A stretch of DNA of 64,000 nucleotides from Blautia sp. XA-2221 (GTDB lineage Bacteria > Bacillota > Clostridia > Lachnospirales > Lachnospiraceae): assembly GCF_028767025.1 (NCBI RefSeq), contig NZ_JAJQXX010000003.1:186001-250000 (forward strand). The letters are read 5' to 3'. This document shows positions 1 to 8,273 of this stretch, one piece after another. A program made the translations under genes and the position numbers. Numbering within the stretch: position 1 is the first letter of the stretch; every line of letters starts with the position of its first letter. The notes beneath the pieces are model-generated. The model was not told the origin of the DNA, made no database searches, and was given only the letters and a program-made list of their open reading frames with translations.

Positions 1-1
1 G

Positions 2-604
2 AATCTGGATAAGTTTCTTGGAAAAAGCCGTTATTCTTATATGATGGCAAATAAAAAGGATGAGATCGGTATTGCAAGAGGACTTGCATGGACTCAGGTA
101 GGCGGCGATACGCTGCAGATAGAGGTCAATGTAATGCCGGGAAAAGGTGAACTGGTCCTTACAGGACAGCTTGGAGATGTGATGAAGGAATCTGCCCAGG
201 CAGGTATTTCTTTTATCCGTTCCATTGCAGACCAGTATAAGATTAAACCGGAGTTTTTCCAGGAAAACGACATTCATGTACATATTCCGGAAGGAGCAGT
301 TCCAAAGGACGGTCCCTCCGCCGGAATTACCATGGCTACAGCCATACTGTCTGCGATCATTAAGAAGCCGGTAAGGGCAGACGTGGCAATGACAGGAGAA
401 ATTACTCTGAGAGGCCGTGTGCTTCCTATTGGAGGATTAAAAGAGAAGCTTCTTGCAGCCAGATATGCAAAAATAAAAGAAGTTCTTGTTCCCGCAGAAA
501 ACAGAGTGGATGTGGAAGAACTGGACCAGGAGATTCTTGACGGTCTGAAAATTTCTTTTGTAGAAACTATGACAGATGTGCTTCACAGAGCGCTGAGCAA
601 ATAA
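2..604 (+). CDS. lon: Lon protease, C-terminal part (5' end cut by window)
   Basis: ATP-dependent cytoplasmic serine protease that degrades misfolded and regulatory proteins. Only the proteolytic domain is present, because the reading frame is already open at base 2. The catalytic serine sits in PKDGPSAG (codon at 317-319) and the catalytic lysine in [10 protein letters not shown] (the second lysine, codon 446-448), 43 residues apart as in E. coli Lon. The AAA+ and N-terminal domains lie outside the window. engB follows 45 bases downstream, the common Firmicutes lon-engB order. Identity is very secure. Confidence 0.97.
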   Translation, partial: NLDKFLGKSRYSYMMANKKDEIGIARGLAWTQVGGDTLQIEVNVMPGKGELVLTGQLGDVMKESAQAGISFIRSIADQYKIKPEFFQENDIHVHIPEGAVPKDGPSAGITMATAILSAIIKKPVRADVAMTGEITLRGRVLPIGGLKEKLLAARYAKIKEVLVPAENRVDVEELDQEILDGLKISFVETMTDVLHRALSK

Positions 605-649
605 CAGGATCCCGGATCCGTGAAAGGAGCCGGACAGGAGAGGAAACAA

Positions 650-1258
650 ATGGTTATAAAACAGGCAGAATTAGATATTGTTTGCGGAATTACCAGCAAA
701 CTTCCTGATACGGGAATGCCGGAAGTGGCATTTGCCGGAAAATCCAATGTAGGGAAATCCTCCCTGATCAATGGTCTGATGAACCGGAAGTCCCTGGCTC
801 GCACCAGCGGACAGCCGGGCAAAACACAGACGATCAATTTTTATAAGATCAATGGCGAAAGATATCTGGTAGACCTTCCAGGATATGGATATGCGCGGGT
901 ATCTCAGACGGAAAAGGAAAAATGGGGAAAAATGATCGAGAAGTATCTTCATACTTCAAAAAATCTGAAAGCAGTGTTCCTCCTGATCGACATCCGTCAT
1001 GAGCCGTCTGCCAATGACTGTCAGATGTATGAATGGATTCTTCATAACGGTTATGAACCGATCATCATAGCCACTAAACTGGATAAATTAAAAAGAAGCC
1101 AGATCCAGAAGCATCTGAAAATGATAAAAGAAGGACTTCAGCTGAAAAAAGGAAGCACAGTGATTCCTTTTTCTGCTGAAACCAAACAGGGAAGAGATGA
1201 AATCTGGGAAGTGATCGAGTCTCTTACAGACAGCAAAGAGCCTTCTGAGGAAGTCTGA
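650..1258 (+). CDS. engB: Ribosome biogenesis GTP-binding protein EngB (YsxC/YihA)
   Basis: Small essential GTPase that assists assembly of the large ribosomal subunit. The 202-residue protein has G1 GKSNVGKSS (about 30-38), G2 region TSGQPGKTQ, G3 DLPGYG (75-80), G4 TKLD (142-145) and a G5-like SAE. I chose ATG 650 over an upstream in-frame GTG at 620. The sequence AGGAGAGG sits 5 bases before 650 and gives the normal family N-terminus, whereas 620 has no good ribosome site. It follows lon and is probably co-transcribed with it. Confidence 0.96.
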   Translation: MVIKQAELDIVCGITSKLPDTGMPEVAFAGKSNVGKSSLINGLMNRKSLARTSGQPGKTQTINFYKINGERYLVDLPGYGYARVSQTEKEKWGKMIEKYLHTSKNLKAVFLLIDIRHEPSANDCQMYEWILHNGYEPIIIATKLDKLKRSQIQKHLKMIKEGLQLKKGSTVIPFSAETKQGRDEIWEVIESLTDSKEPSEEV

Positions 1259-1270
1259 AAGGATACGGAT

Positions 1271-2116
1271 ATGGGAATCATCAAAGCATTGAAACTGGGA
1301 TTTGATTATTTTAAATATGATGACGACGGAAACATACAGGAAACTCAGAGAGCGGTAGACGAAGTGAGTGTGGATATTCAGGAAGGTGAGTTTGTGGCTG
1401 TTCTGGGACATAACGGTTCCGGAAAATCCACGTTTGCCAAGCATATTAACGCTTTGCTCCTTCCTACAGAGGGAACGATATGGATCGACAGTATGGATAC
1501 CATGAAAGAGCCGGAACTGTGGAAGATCCGGCAGAAAGCCGGAATGGTATTTCAGAATCCGGATAACCAGATCATCGGAACGGTTGTGGAGGAAGATGTG
1601 GGATTCGGACCGGAAAACATGGGAATACCCACAGAAGATATCTGGAAACGTGTGGACGAAAGTCTTCAGAAAACCGGAATGGCAGCATATCGTCACCATT
1701 CTCCAAACAAGCTTTCCGGAGGACAGAAGCAGAGAGTCGCCATTGCAGGAGTCATGGCAATGCGCCCAAGATGTATTGTCCTTGACGAACCTACAGCCAT
1801 GCTGGATCCAAACGGCAGGAAAGAGGTTCTGGAAGCAGTGCATCAGCTGAACAGACAGGAAAAAGTAACAGTAGTTCTGATCACTCACTACATGGAAGAA
1901 GTTATTGACGCAGACCATGTATATGTTATGGACGAGGGTCATGTAGTAATGGAGGGGACTCCAAGAGAGATTTTTTCCCAGGTGGATATGCTGAAAAAAT
2001 ACAGACTGGACGTGCCTCAGGTAACACTCCTTGCCCATGAACTGAAAAAATCCGGGGTGGATATCCCGGATGGAATCCTTACTACGGAAGAGCTGGTGAA
2101 TTGCTTATGTCAATAG
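1271..2116 (+). CDS. ecfA1: ECF transporter ATPase EcfA1 (CbiO-like)
   Basis: One of two ATPases of the shared energy-coupling module of ECF importers, which take up vitamins and metals together with separate S components. The 281-residue protein has Walker [10 protein letters not shown] (46-54), a Q loop in VFQNPDNQ (about 93-100), signature LSGGQ (148-152) and Walker B with [10 protein letters not shown] (171-180). It starts 13 bases after engB and overlaps ecfA2. No substrate-binding S component lies nearby, so the module likely serves several S proteins encoded elsewhere (group II ECF). Confidence 0.95.
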   Translation: MGIIKALKLGFDYFKYDDDGNIQETQRAVDEVSVDIQEGEFVAVLGHNGSGKSTFAKHINALLLPTEGTIWIDSMDTMKEPELWKIRQKAGMVFQNPDNQIIGTVVEEDVGFGPENMGIPTEDIWKRVDESLQKTGMAAYRHHSPNKLSGGQKQRVAIAGVMAMRPRCIVLDEPTAMLDPNGRKEVLEAVHQLNRQEKVTVVLITHYMEEVIDADHVYVMDEGHVVMEGTPREIFSQVDMLKKYRLDVPQVTLLAHELKKSGVDIPDGILTTEELVNCLCQ

Positions 2117-2991
2117 AATTAAAAAATATCACATACACCTACAGCCCGGGAACCGCTTATGAAATCCATGCGCTGAAGGATATTAATCTGGAAATTCCGG
2201 ATGGACAGTTTATCGGGGTGATCGGTCATACCGGAAGCGGAAAATCCACACTGATCCAGCATCTGAATGCTCTGATCCGTCCTACATCCGGCTCTGTTCT
2301 CTATAATGGAGAAGATGTGTGGGAAGAAAAATATGACAGGCGGAATTTAAGAAGTCAGGTGGGGTTGGTGTTCCAGTATCCGGAGCATCAGCTTTTCGAG
2401 AGCGACGTGCTTTCTGATGTGTGTTTTGGCCCCATGAATCAGGGAATGAGCCGTGAAGAAGCAGAGGCTGAAGCGAAAAAAGCGCTTCTTCAGGTTGGAT
2501 TTAAAGAAGAAAATTTCAGTAAATCGCCTTTTGAACTTTCCGGAGGTCAGAAAAAAAGAGTTGCCATTGCAGGCGTTCTTGCAATGAATCCCAAAATTCT
2601 GATCCTGGATGAGCCCACAGCCGGACTTGATCCAAAAGGTCGGGACGAGATCCTGGATCAGATAGCAGAGCTTCATAAGGCCCGTGGGATCACGATTATT
2701 CTTGTGTCTCACAGTATGGAAGACGTGGCAAAATATGTAGAGCGTCTGATCGTGGTAAACCGTGGCCAGATTGCTTTTGACGATACTCCAAGAGAGGTGT
2801 TCAGCCATTATCAGGAGCTGGAGGCCATGGGACTGGCAGCACCTCAGATTACTTATATTATGCACGCCCTGAAACAGCAAGGGCTGAAAGTAGATCCCAA
2901 TGCGACAACTGTGGAGGAGGCCAGGGACGATATTCTCAGAGCGCTGAAAGAAGCAGCTTCTCCTCTTTTGAAGGGAGGAAATGAGAAATGA
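2107..2991 (+). CDS. ecfA2: ECF transporter ATPase EcfA2
   Basis: Second ATPase of the ECF energy-coupling module; pairs with EcfA1 and docks on EcfT. The 294-residue protein shows Walker [10 protein letters not shown] (40-48), signature [13 protein letters not shown], and Walker [17 protein letters not shown] 2107 is preferred over a TTG two codons earlier because it gives the usual MSIE start; GGTG at 2095 is a modest ribosome site. The start lies 10 bases inside ecfA1 and the end overlaps ecfT by 4 bases (ATGA), so translation is probably coupled. Confidence 0.95.
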   Translation: MSIELKNITYTYSPGTAYEIHALKDINLEIPDGQFIGVIGHTGSGKSTLIQHLNALIRPTSGSVLYNGEDVWEEKYDRRNLRSQVGLVFQYPEHQLFESDVLSDVCFGPMNQGMSREEAEAEAKKALLQVGFKEENFSKSPFELSGGQKKRVAIAGVLAMNPKILILDEPTAGLDPKGRDEILDQIAELHKARGITIILVSHSMEDVAKYVERLIVVNRGQIAFDDTPREVFSHYQELEAMGLAAPQITYIMHALKQQGLKVDPNATTVEEARDDILRALKEAASPLLKGGNEK

Positions 2992-3791
2992 TCAGAGATA
3001 TTACGATTGGTCAGTATTATCCTGCGGATTCCCCTCTTCATAAACTGGATCCCAGGACAAAACTGATGGGAACTCTTGTTTTTATTATTTCTGTGTTCCT
3101 GTTTAATACGATTCCGGGGTATGCAGTGGCGACAGTATTTCTGGCTGTTGCAATAAAGATATCCAAGGTTCCGGTAAAATTTATTTTTAAGGGTCTGAAA
3201 GCAATTTTTATCATCCTGCTTATCACCATGGTGTTCAACGTATTTCTGACACCGGGGGAGGTGCTCTGGAGTTTCGGATTTCTCAAGGCGACAAGAGAGG
3301 GAATTTCACTGGCTGGAAAGATGGCGATCCGTCTGATCTACCTTGTGATCGGTTCTTCTCTGATGACGTTGACCACAACACCCAATCAGCTTACAGACGG
3401 TCTGGAAAGAGGTCTGCGTCCTCTGAACAAGATCCATGTGCCGGTTCATGAAATTGCAATGATGATGTCTATTGCTCTTCGTTTTATTCCTATACTACTG
3501 GAGGAAACAGACAAGATCATGAAGGCGCAGATTGCAAGAGGAGCAGATTTTGAGAATGGAAATCTGATCCAGAAGGTAAAAAATATGGTGCCTCTTCTGG
3601 TACCGTTGTTTATCTCTGCATTTCGCCGAGCCAATGATCTTGCTATGGCAATGGAGGCAAGATGTTATCACGGAGGAGATCAGAGAACGCAGATGAAACC
3701 TCTTCATTATGAAAAAAGAGATTATGTAACCTATATGATACTGGCTCTGTATCTGGCAGTTGCGATCGGATTTCGGGTGGCAGGAATATGA
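2988..3791 (+). CDS. ecfT: ECF transporter transmembrane subunit EcfT
   Basis: Membrane scaffold that links the EcfA1/EcfA2 ATPases to S components. The 267-residue protein has about five hydrophobic segments. It carries the two coupling-helix motifs that contact the ATPases, ARG at 183-185 (within IARGADF) and ARC at 224-226 (within MEARCYHGG). GGGAGGAAATGAG gives the ribosome site. It overlaps ecfA2 by 4 bases and truA by 4 bases. Confidence 0.94.
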   Translation: MIRDITIGQYYPADSPLHKLDPRTKLMGTLVFIISVFLFNTIPGYAVATVFLAVAIKISKVPVKFIFKGLKAIFIILLITMVFNVFLTPGEVLWSFGFLKATREGISLAGKMAIRLIYLVIGSSLMTLTTTPNQLTDGLERGLRPLNKIHVPVHEIAMMMSIALRFIPILLEETDKIMKAQIARGADFENGNLIQKVKNMVPLLVPLFISAFRRANDLAMAMEARCYHGGDQRTQMKPLHYEKRDYVTYMILALYLAVAIGFRVAGI

Positions 3792-4531
3792 AAAGAGTAG
3801 GACTTGTAGTTGCCTATGACGGCACAAATTACTGCGGCTGGCAGATCCAGCCAAATGGAATCACCATTCAGGGAGTTCTCAATGATACATTGTCAGAACT
3901 TCTTGGTGAAAAAATAGAAACCATAGGAGCAAGCCGTACAGATGCGGGAGTACATGCTCTGGGGAATGTTGCTGTGTTTGACACAAATACAAAAATTCCC
4001 GGAGAAAAAATTTCCTATGCGCTGAATCAGAGGCTTCCGGAGGATATCCGTATACAGCTTTCCGAGGAAGTGGAACCGGATTTTCATCCAAGATACTGTG
4101 ACAGTGAAAAAACTTATGAGTACAGGATCCTCAACAGGAAGTTTCCGGTGCCTACAGAAAGACTTTATTCTTATTTTTATCATTATAAGCTTGATGTGGA
4201 AAAAATGAGAGAGGCGACTTCTTATCTGATCGGGCGTCATGACTTTGCCAGCTTCTGCGGCACAGGGGCGCAGGTAAAATCAACGGTCCGGACCGTGACA
4301 GGAATTGATGTGTGGAGGGATGGCGATATTGTTACCATCCGGGTTTCCGGGGAGGGATTTTTATATAATATGGTAAGAATTATTGCAGGAACTCTGATAC
4401 AGGTGGGAAACGGACAGTATCCGCCGGAGAGAGTCCGCGAGATTCTGAATGCCTGCGACCGCTCTGTTTCCGGTCCTACAGCGCCGGCTCACGGACTGAC
4501 TCTTATGGGAATTGAATTTTTTGATTCATAA
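3788..4531 (+). CDS. truA: tRNA pseudouridine(38-40) synthase TruA
   Basis: Converts uridines 38-40 of the tRNA anticodon stem to pseudouridine. The 247-residue protein contains the family motif GASRTDAGVHA with catalytic Asp52. AYDGTNYCGWQIQ at the N-terminus and GEGFLYNMVRIIAGTL near 190-205 are also typical. It overlaps ecfT by 4 bases and ends the engB-ecf-truA run. The next gene is convergent and only 10 bases away, with no clear terminator between them. Confidence 0.96.
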   Translation: MKRVGLVVAYDGTNYCGWQIQPNGITIQGVLNDTLSELLGEKIETIGASRTDAGVHALGNVAVFDTNTKIPGEKISYALNQRLPEDIRIQLSEEVEPDFHPRYCDSEKTYEYRILNRKFPVPTERLYSYFYHYKLDVEKMREATSYLIGRHDFASFCGTGAQVKSTVRTVTGIDVWRDGDIVTIRVSGEGFLYNMVRIIAGTLIQVGNGQYPPERVREILNACDRSVSGPTAPAHGLTLMGIEFFDS

Positions 4532-4541
4532 AAATAAAAAA

Positions 4542-5309
4542 TTATTTACACTTATATGCAATGATGGTGACGGTTCCTTTTCCGGGATAGCGCTTCATTG
4601 CATATTTTTTTGGAAAAGCTTCAATAAGATCAGGAAGCTTCATAAAACCGTAGGTGCGGGCGTCAAAGTCCGGTTTGGCACGTTTGATATACTGACCGGC
4701 AGAGCTGACATTGACATATCGGTCATCATCCTGATATTTGTCCCAGGCAATTTTCAGAAGCTTGTGGATGTCCTGCAGCTCGTCAGTATTTGATTTTTCT
4801 TCCAGATCACTGTCAGCAGTTTCCTTCCGTCCGTTTGGTTTGCTTTCCGGTTTGGAAACAGGGATTTCGGAGGATTTACTCATATTTTCCAGAAAAAGAA
4901 ATTCATCGCAGGCATTACGAAAAGCAGCGGGAGTTTTTTTCTCTCCTACGCCCATTACATATACACCGGATTCGTGAAGCCGAATAGCAAGAGGGGTGTA
5001 ATCACTGTCGCTTGCAACGATCACAAAAGCGTCATAGATTTCTTTGTGGAGCAGATCAAGAGTGTCAATAACCAGCGCCATGTCTGTGGCGTTTTTGCCG
5101 GAAACATAGTCAAACTGCTGCTCCGCTTTGATCGCAAGTCTTTTCAATTCATCTTCCCAGTTTTTCAGAGATTCTTTTCTCCAGTTTCCGTAGGCTCTTT
5201 TTACAACAATGCGTCCGTAAGCAGAGAGTTCCTGTATTACCGTTTCCAGTTTGGAAAGCTGAGTGTTATCTGCGTCGATCAGCAGAGCAATTTTTTCAAG
5301 ATTTTTCAT
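4542..5309 (-). CDS. NYN-domain (PIN-like) ribonuclease with OST-HTH domain
   Basis: The N-terminal 140 residues are a NYN/LabA-type PIN-like nuclease fold: LLIDADN (Asp12, Asp14), NATDMALVID (Asp76) and VASDSDYTPL (Asp101, Asp103) supply the acidic metal site. A low-complexity linker of about 35 residues follows. Residues 178-253 look like an OST-HTH/LOTUS RNA-binding domain (HKLLKIAWD, YVNVSSAGQYIK, FDARTYGFMKLPDLIEAF). The likely role is RNA cleavage or processing in the cytoplasm; target unknown. It is transcribed away from the cation exporter and convergently with truA. Confidence 0.85.
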   Translation of the reverse strand: MKNLEKIALLIDADNTQLSKLETVIQELSAYGRIVVKRAYGNWRKESLKNWEDELKRLAIKAEQQFDYVSGKNATDMALVIDTLDLLHKEIYDAFVIVASDSDYTPLAIRLHESGVYVMGVGEKKTPAAFRNACDEFLFLENMSKSSEIPVSKPESKPNGRKETADSDLEEKSNTDELQDIHKLLKIAWDKYQDDDRYVNVSSAGQYIKRAKPDFDARTYGFMKLPDLIEAFPKKYAMKRYPGKGTVTIIAYKCK

Positions 5310-5497
5310 AATCGGGTATTCTCCTGTTTAAAATTCTGTCATAAAGCTGAAATGGATGTGTCCTGAAAACAGATAGATTCCTGTACAGATTTATATATGC
5401 AATATAGCATTTTCCCGGCTAAAAGTAAATATTTATGGAATTTTATCACAGAATGTGTTAGAATCGAGGGAATGAAACAGGAGTAGGAGATGGTAAT

Positions 5498-6667
5498 ATG
5501 ATTCAGTTTTTGGCTTCGATTTTTATAAAAAACAGACAGGATTACAACTCCCCTGCAGTGAGACAGGCGTACGGAACTCTTTGCGGCGCTGTGGGGATCG
5601 GGCTTAATATCCTGCTTTTTCTGGGAAAGTGGATCGCCGGATTTTTAAGCGGTTCCATAGCCATTACTGCAGATGCATTTAACAATCTTTCCGATGCGGG
5701 TTCTTCGATCATAACCCTGATCGGTTTCCGGATCTCCGGACAGAGACCAGATCCGGAACATCCTTTCGGACACGGAAGGATGGAGTATATTTCAGGACTT
5801 CTGGTATCGGTTGCCATACTTGTTATGGGATTTGAGCTTGTAAAATCTTCCGTTGAAAAGCTGATCCATCCGGAACCTATAGAAAGCAGTCCCGTGATCA
5901 TTGGTATCCTGGCAGTATCGATTCTGGTCAAAGTATATATGTTTTATTATAACCGGGCTGTAGGGAAAAAGATAGAAAGCGCTGCAATGAAAGCAACTGC
6001 AATGGACAGTTTAAGCGACACGGTTTCCACAGCTCTTGTTCTGGCTGCTACGGTAATCAGCCAGTTTACAGGGCTTCTTCTGGATGGATGGTTTGGTATT
6101 CTGGTAGGACTGTTTATTCTGTACACAGGAGCCTCTACAATCAAAGAAACCATGGATCTTCTTCTGGGACAGCCGCCAAAGGAGGAATTTATCGAAGAGA
6201 TCAGAGATATTGTTACCTCTCATAAACTGGTATATGGAATCCATGATCTGATCGTCCACGACTATGGTCCGGGGCGTCTGATGATCTCACTTCATGCGGA
6301 AGTAGATGCAGAGGGGGATATTCGGGAAATCCATGAGCAGATCGATCACATTGAGAATGAACTTCAGGAAAAACTCCACTGTTCAGCAACAATCCATATG
6401 GATCCGATCGTTACAGATGATAAGGAGATCCTGGATATGCAGGAAAAGGTGAGAGCAGTTGTAAAGACAACAGACGAATCTTTAAGTATGCATGATTTCC
6501 GAATGGTAAAAGGTCCTACCAATACAAATCTGATCTTTGATGTGTCTGTGCCAAGCGGCTGCCATAAGACAGATAATGAAATTATAAATAGCCTGAAAGA
6601 AAAAATCAGGGAGCTGCCCGGAGGGAAATATTCTCCGGTGATCCAGATCGATCATGAATATTACTGA
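5498..6667 (+). CDS. Cation diffusion facilitator family transporter
   Basis: Proton-coupled divalent metal exporter of 389 residues with six predicted membrane helices and a cytoplasmic C-terminal domain (about 215-389). HPFGHGRMEYISG after helix 2 is typical of the family. Metal-site positions are DAFNN (59-63) in helix 2 and DSLSD (170-174) in helix 5. Zinc exporters usually have His at the first helix-5 position, so Asp170 points rather to manganese or iron; this is inference. The ribosome site TAGGAGA lies 7 bases before ATG 5498. A bidirectional terminator follows. Confidence 0.92.
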   Translation: MIQFLASIFIKNRQDYNSPAVRQAYGTLCGAVGIGLNILLFLGKWIAGFLSGSIAITADAFNNLSDAGSSIITLIGFRISGQRPDPEHPFGHGRMEYISGLLVSVAILVMGFELVKSSVEKLIHPEPIESSPVIIGILAVSILVKVYMFYYNRAVGKKIESAAMKATAMDSLSDTVSTALVLAATVISQFTGLLLDGWFGILVGLFILYTGASTIKETMDLLLGQPPKEEFIEEIRDIVTSHKLVYGIHDLIVHDYGPGRLMISLHAEVDAEGDIREIHEQIDHIENELQEKLHCSATIHMDPIVTDDKEILDMQEKVRAVVKTTDESLSMHDFRMVKGPTNTNLIFDVSVPSGCHKTDNEIINSLKEKIRELPGGKYSPVIQIDHEYY

Positions 6668-6671
6668 TAAA

Positions 6672-6707
6672 AAAGGAGCCACCACAAGTTAAGACGGTGA
6701 CTCCTTT
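6672..6707 (+). terminator. Intrinsic terminator between convergent genes
   Basis: A 12-bp stem with one mismatch (arms 6672-6683 and 6696-6707, AAAGGAGCCACC pairing with GGTGACTCCTTT) has a 12-base loop and is followed by GATTTTTAT. It serves the cation exporter and, read on the other strand after the response regulator stop at 6747, could end that operon too. Confidence 0.8.
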
Positions 6708-6746
6708 GATTTTTATCATCTGGATCGGGATACAGCAGATACACCT

Positions 6747-8273
6747 TTACTTTTTTTGACTTTCTCTGTATTCCCTGGGGGATATACCGGTATATTGTTT
6801 AAATACTTTGCTGAAATATCTGGGATTGTCGTATCCGGTCATCTCGCAGATTTCGATGATTTTTTTGTCTGAGTTCAGAAGAAGTTCTTTCACTTTTTCC
6901 ATTCGTATTTCGGTAAGGTATTCCACAAAGTTATGACCTGTTTTTTCCTTAAAAAGCCTGCTCAGATAATTAGGATGCAGGTAAAATTGCTCGGCTAAAG
7001 AATTAAGAGTAATGTTTTCGGCATAATTGCGGCGTATAAAGATCTGGATTTCCCGTATTACATCTTTTCCGAGAGACTGCTCATCAAACTGATTTAAAAG
7101 GCTGATCAGCCAGTCAAGGTATTTTGTCATACACCCGGTACATTCCTGATAGTTCTGAGAAAGAAGAATACTGCTTAATACCTGATTCAGACTGGAATGA
7201 AGCTCCTTTTCCGGAAGGGAAAGATCCTTCAGACAACTGTTTAGCTCAATAAGAAAACTGATACATGCAGTCTGATACTGGGTGAGAGAAATATCCTGAC
7301 TGAGGACAGACGTCAGGGAGGTATTGAGCAGAGCAAACACTTCATCTCTTGTTTCAGGATTAGTGAGCTTCTGGAAAAGTTGCGGCAGGATATCCTGAAG
7401 TGGAAGGGCGTTTTTTGAAAACAGTTTTTCGATATTTTGATAAAGAATGGTTCTCTCTTTGCTTCCGGCGCGATGATAGTGCTGAGCCCGGCAGGCTTCC
7501 TCCCATCCCTCATGAAGATCATCCAGACCATATTTCTGCTTGCTTGCTCCGGTGGCCCATTCCTCCAGTTCCGGGCAAAGCTGCTCCAGAAGTGTGGTGA
7601 AAGAATGAAAATCGTTTTTGGGATCCCACGGAATCAGACAGAAAAGAGAAAAAATTTCATCTTCAAGAAAAATTGCAGACGGCACAAGGGCGGAAATCTG
7701 TCTGCGCATCTGTTCTTTTTTGCAGGTGATCTCGTCCTCGGAGAGTTCTCTGTTTTTCAGAAACAGAGACAGGCCGTACCAGGATTCCAGGATGGGAAGA
7801 TTAAAGCGCACGGCATCCGCCTTTGAGTAGCCTTTGGCAGCCGAAAGAAGCAGGGCTTCCATCCGGTTGCATCGTATACGGTTATCGTTCTGTATGGCGT
7901 CAAAATCATTTTTCAGGCGTTCCAGAAGCGCTTCAATATCTTTCAGTACCACAGGCTTTGTCAGGTAGTCTACAGCTCCGTTGCGGATCGCTTCCTGAGC
8001 GTAGGAAAAATCAGAGTATCCGCTCAGGATCACGGATTTTACATCAGGATATTTCTGCCTGATAATACGAAGAAGCTCCAGACCTGTCTGACCTGGCATA
8101 CGGATATCCATAAAAGCTACGTCAATATGGAGCTTTTTCATAACAGAAAGAGCCTCATCCGCACTGGAAGCGGTTGCAGCAACCTCAAATCCGTATTTTT
8201 GCCATTTTACAAACTGTGCCAGTCCGCGGCATACAATTTCTTCATCATCTACAATCAGTACCTGATAAATCAT
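6747..8273 (-). CDS. YesN-type response regulator with AraC DNA-binding domain
   Basis: DNA-binding regulator of 508 residues. The N-terminal receiver domain (1-120) has acidic pocket DDEE (9-12), phospho-acceptor Asp56 in FMDIRMPG and Lys in YLTKPV. A long middle region of about 280 residues without recognisable motifs follows. The last 100 residues hold two AraC-type helix-turn-helix motifs (ITLNSLAEQFYLHPNYLSRLF and IIEICEMTGYDNPRYFSKVF). Its start lies 29 bases inside the upstream kinase gene, so the two are co-translated. Likely targets are the adjacent sugar importer genes (10404-14263); ligand unknown. Confidence 0.93.
   Translation of the reverse strand: MIYQVLIVDDEEIVCRGLAQFVKWQKYGFEVAATASSADEALSVMKKLHIDVAFMDIRMPGQTGLELLRIIRQKYPDVKSVILSGYSDFSYAQEAIRNGAVDYLTKPVVLKDIEALLERLKNDFDAIQNDNRIRCNRMEALLLSAAKGYSKADAVRFNLPILESWYGLSLFLKNRELSEDEITCKKEQMRRQISALVPSAIFLEDEIFSLFCLIPWDPKNDFHSFTTLLEQLCPELEEWATGASKQKYGLDDLHEGWEEACRAQHYHRAGSKERTILYQNIEKLFSKNALPLQDILPQLFQKLTNPETRDEVFALLNTSLTSVLSQDISLTQYQTACISFLIELNSCLKDLSLPEKELHSSLNQVLSSILLSQNYQECTGCMTKYLDWLISLLNQFDEQSLGKDVIREIQIFIRRNYAENITLNSLAEQFYLHPNYLSRLFKEKTGHNFVEYLTEIRMEKVKELLLNSDKKIIEICEMTGYDNPRYFSKVFKQYTGISPREYRESQKK

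Noticed and set aside
1088-2038. Open frame of 316 codons on the minus strand
   Set aside because: Antisense to engB and ecfA1, both certain genes; no ribosome site and odd composition.
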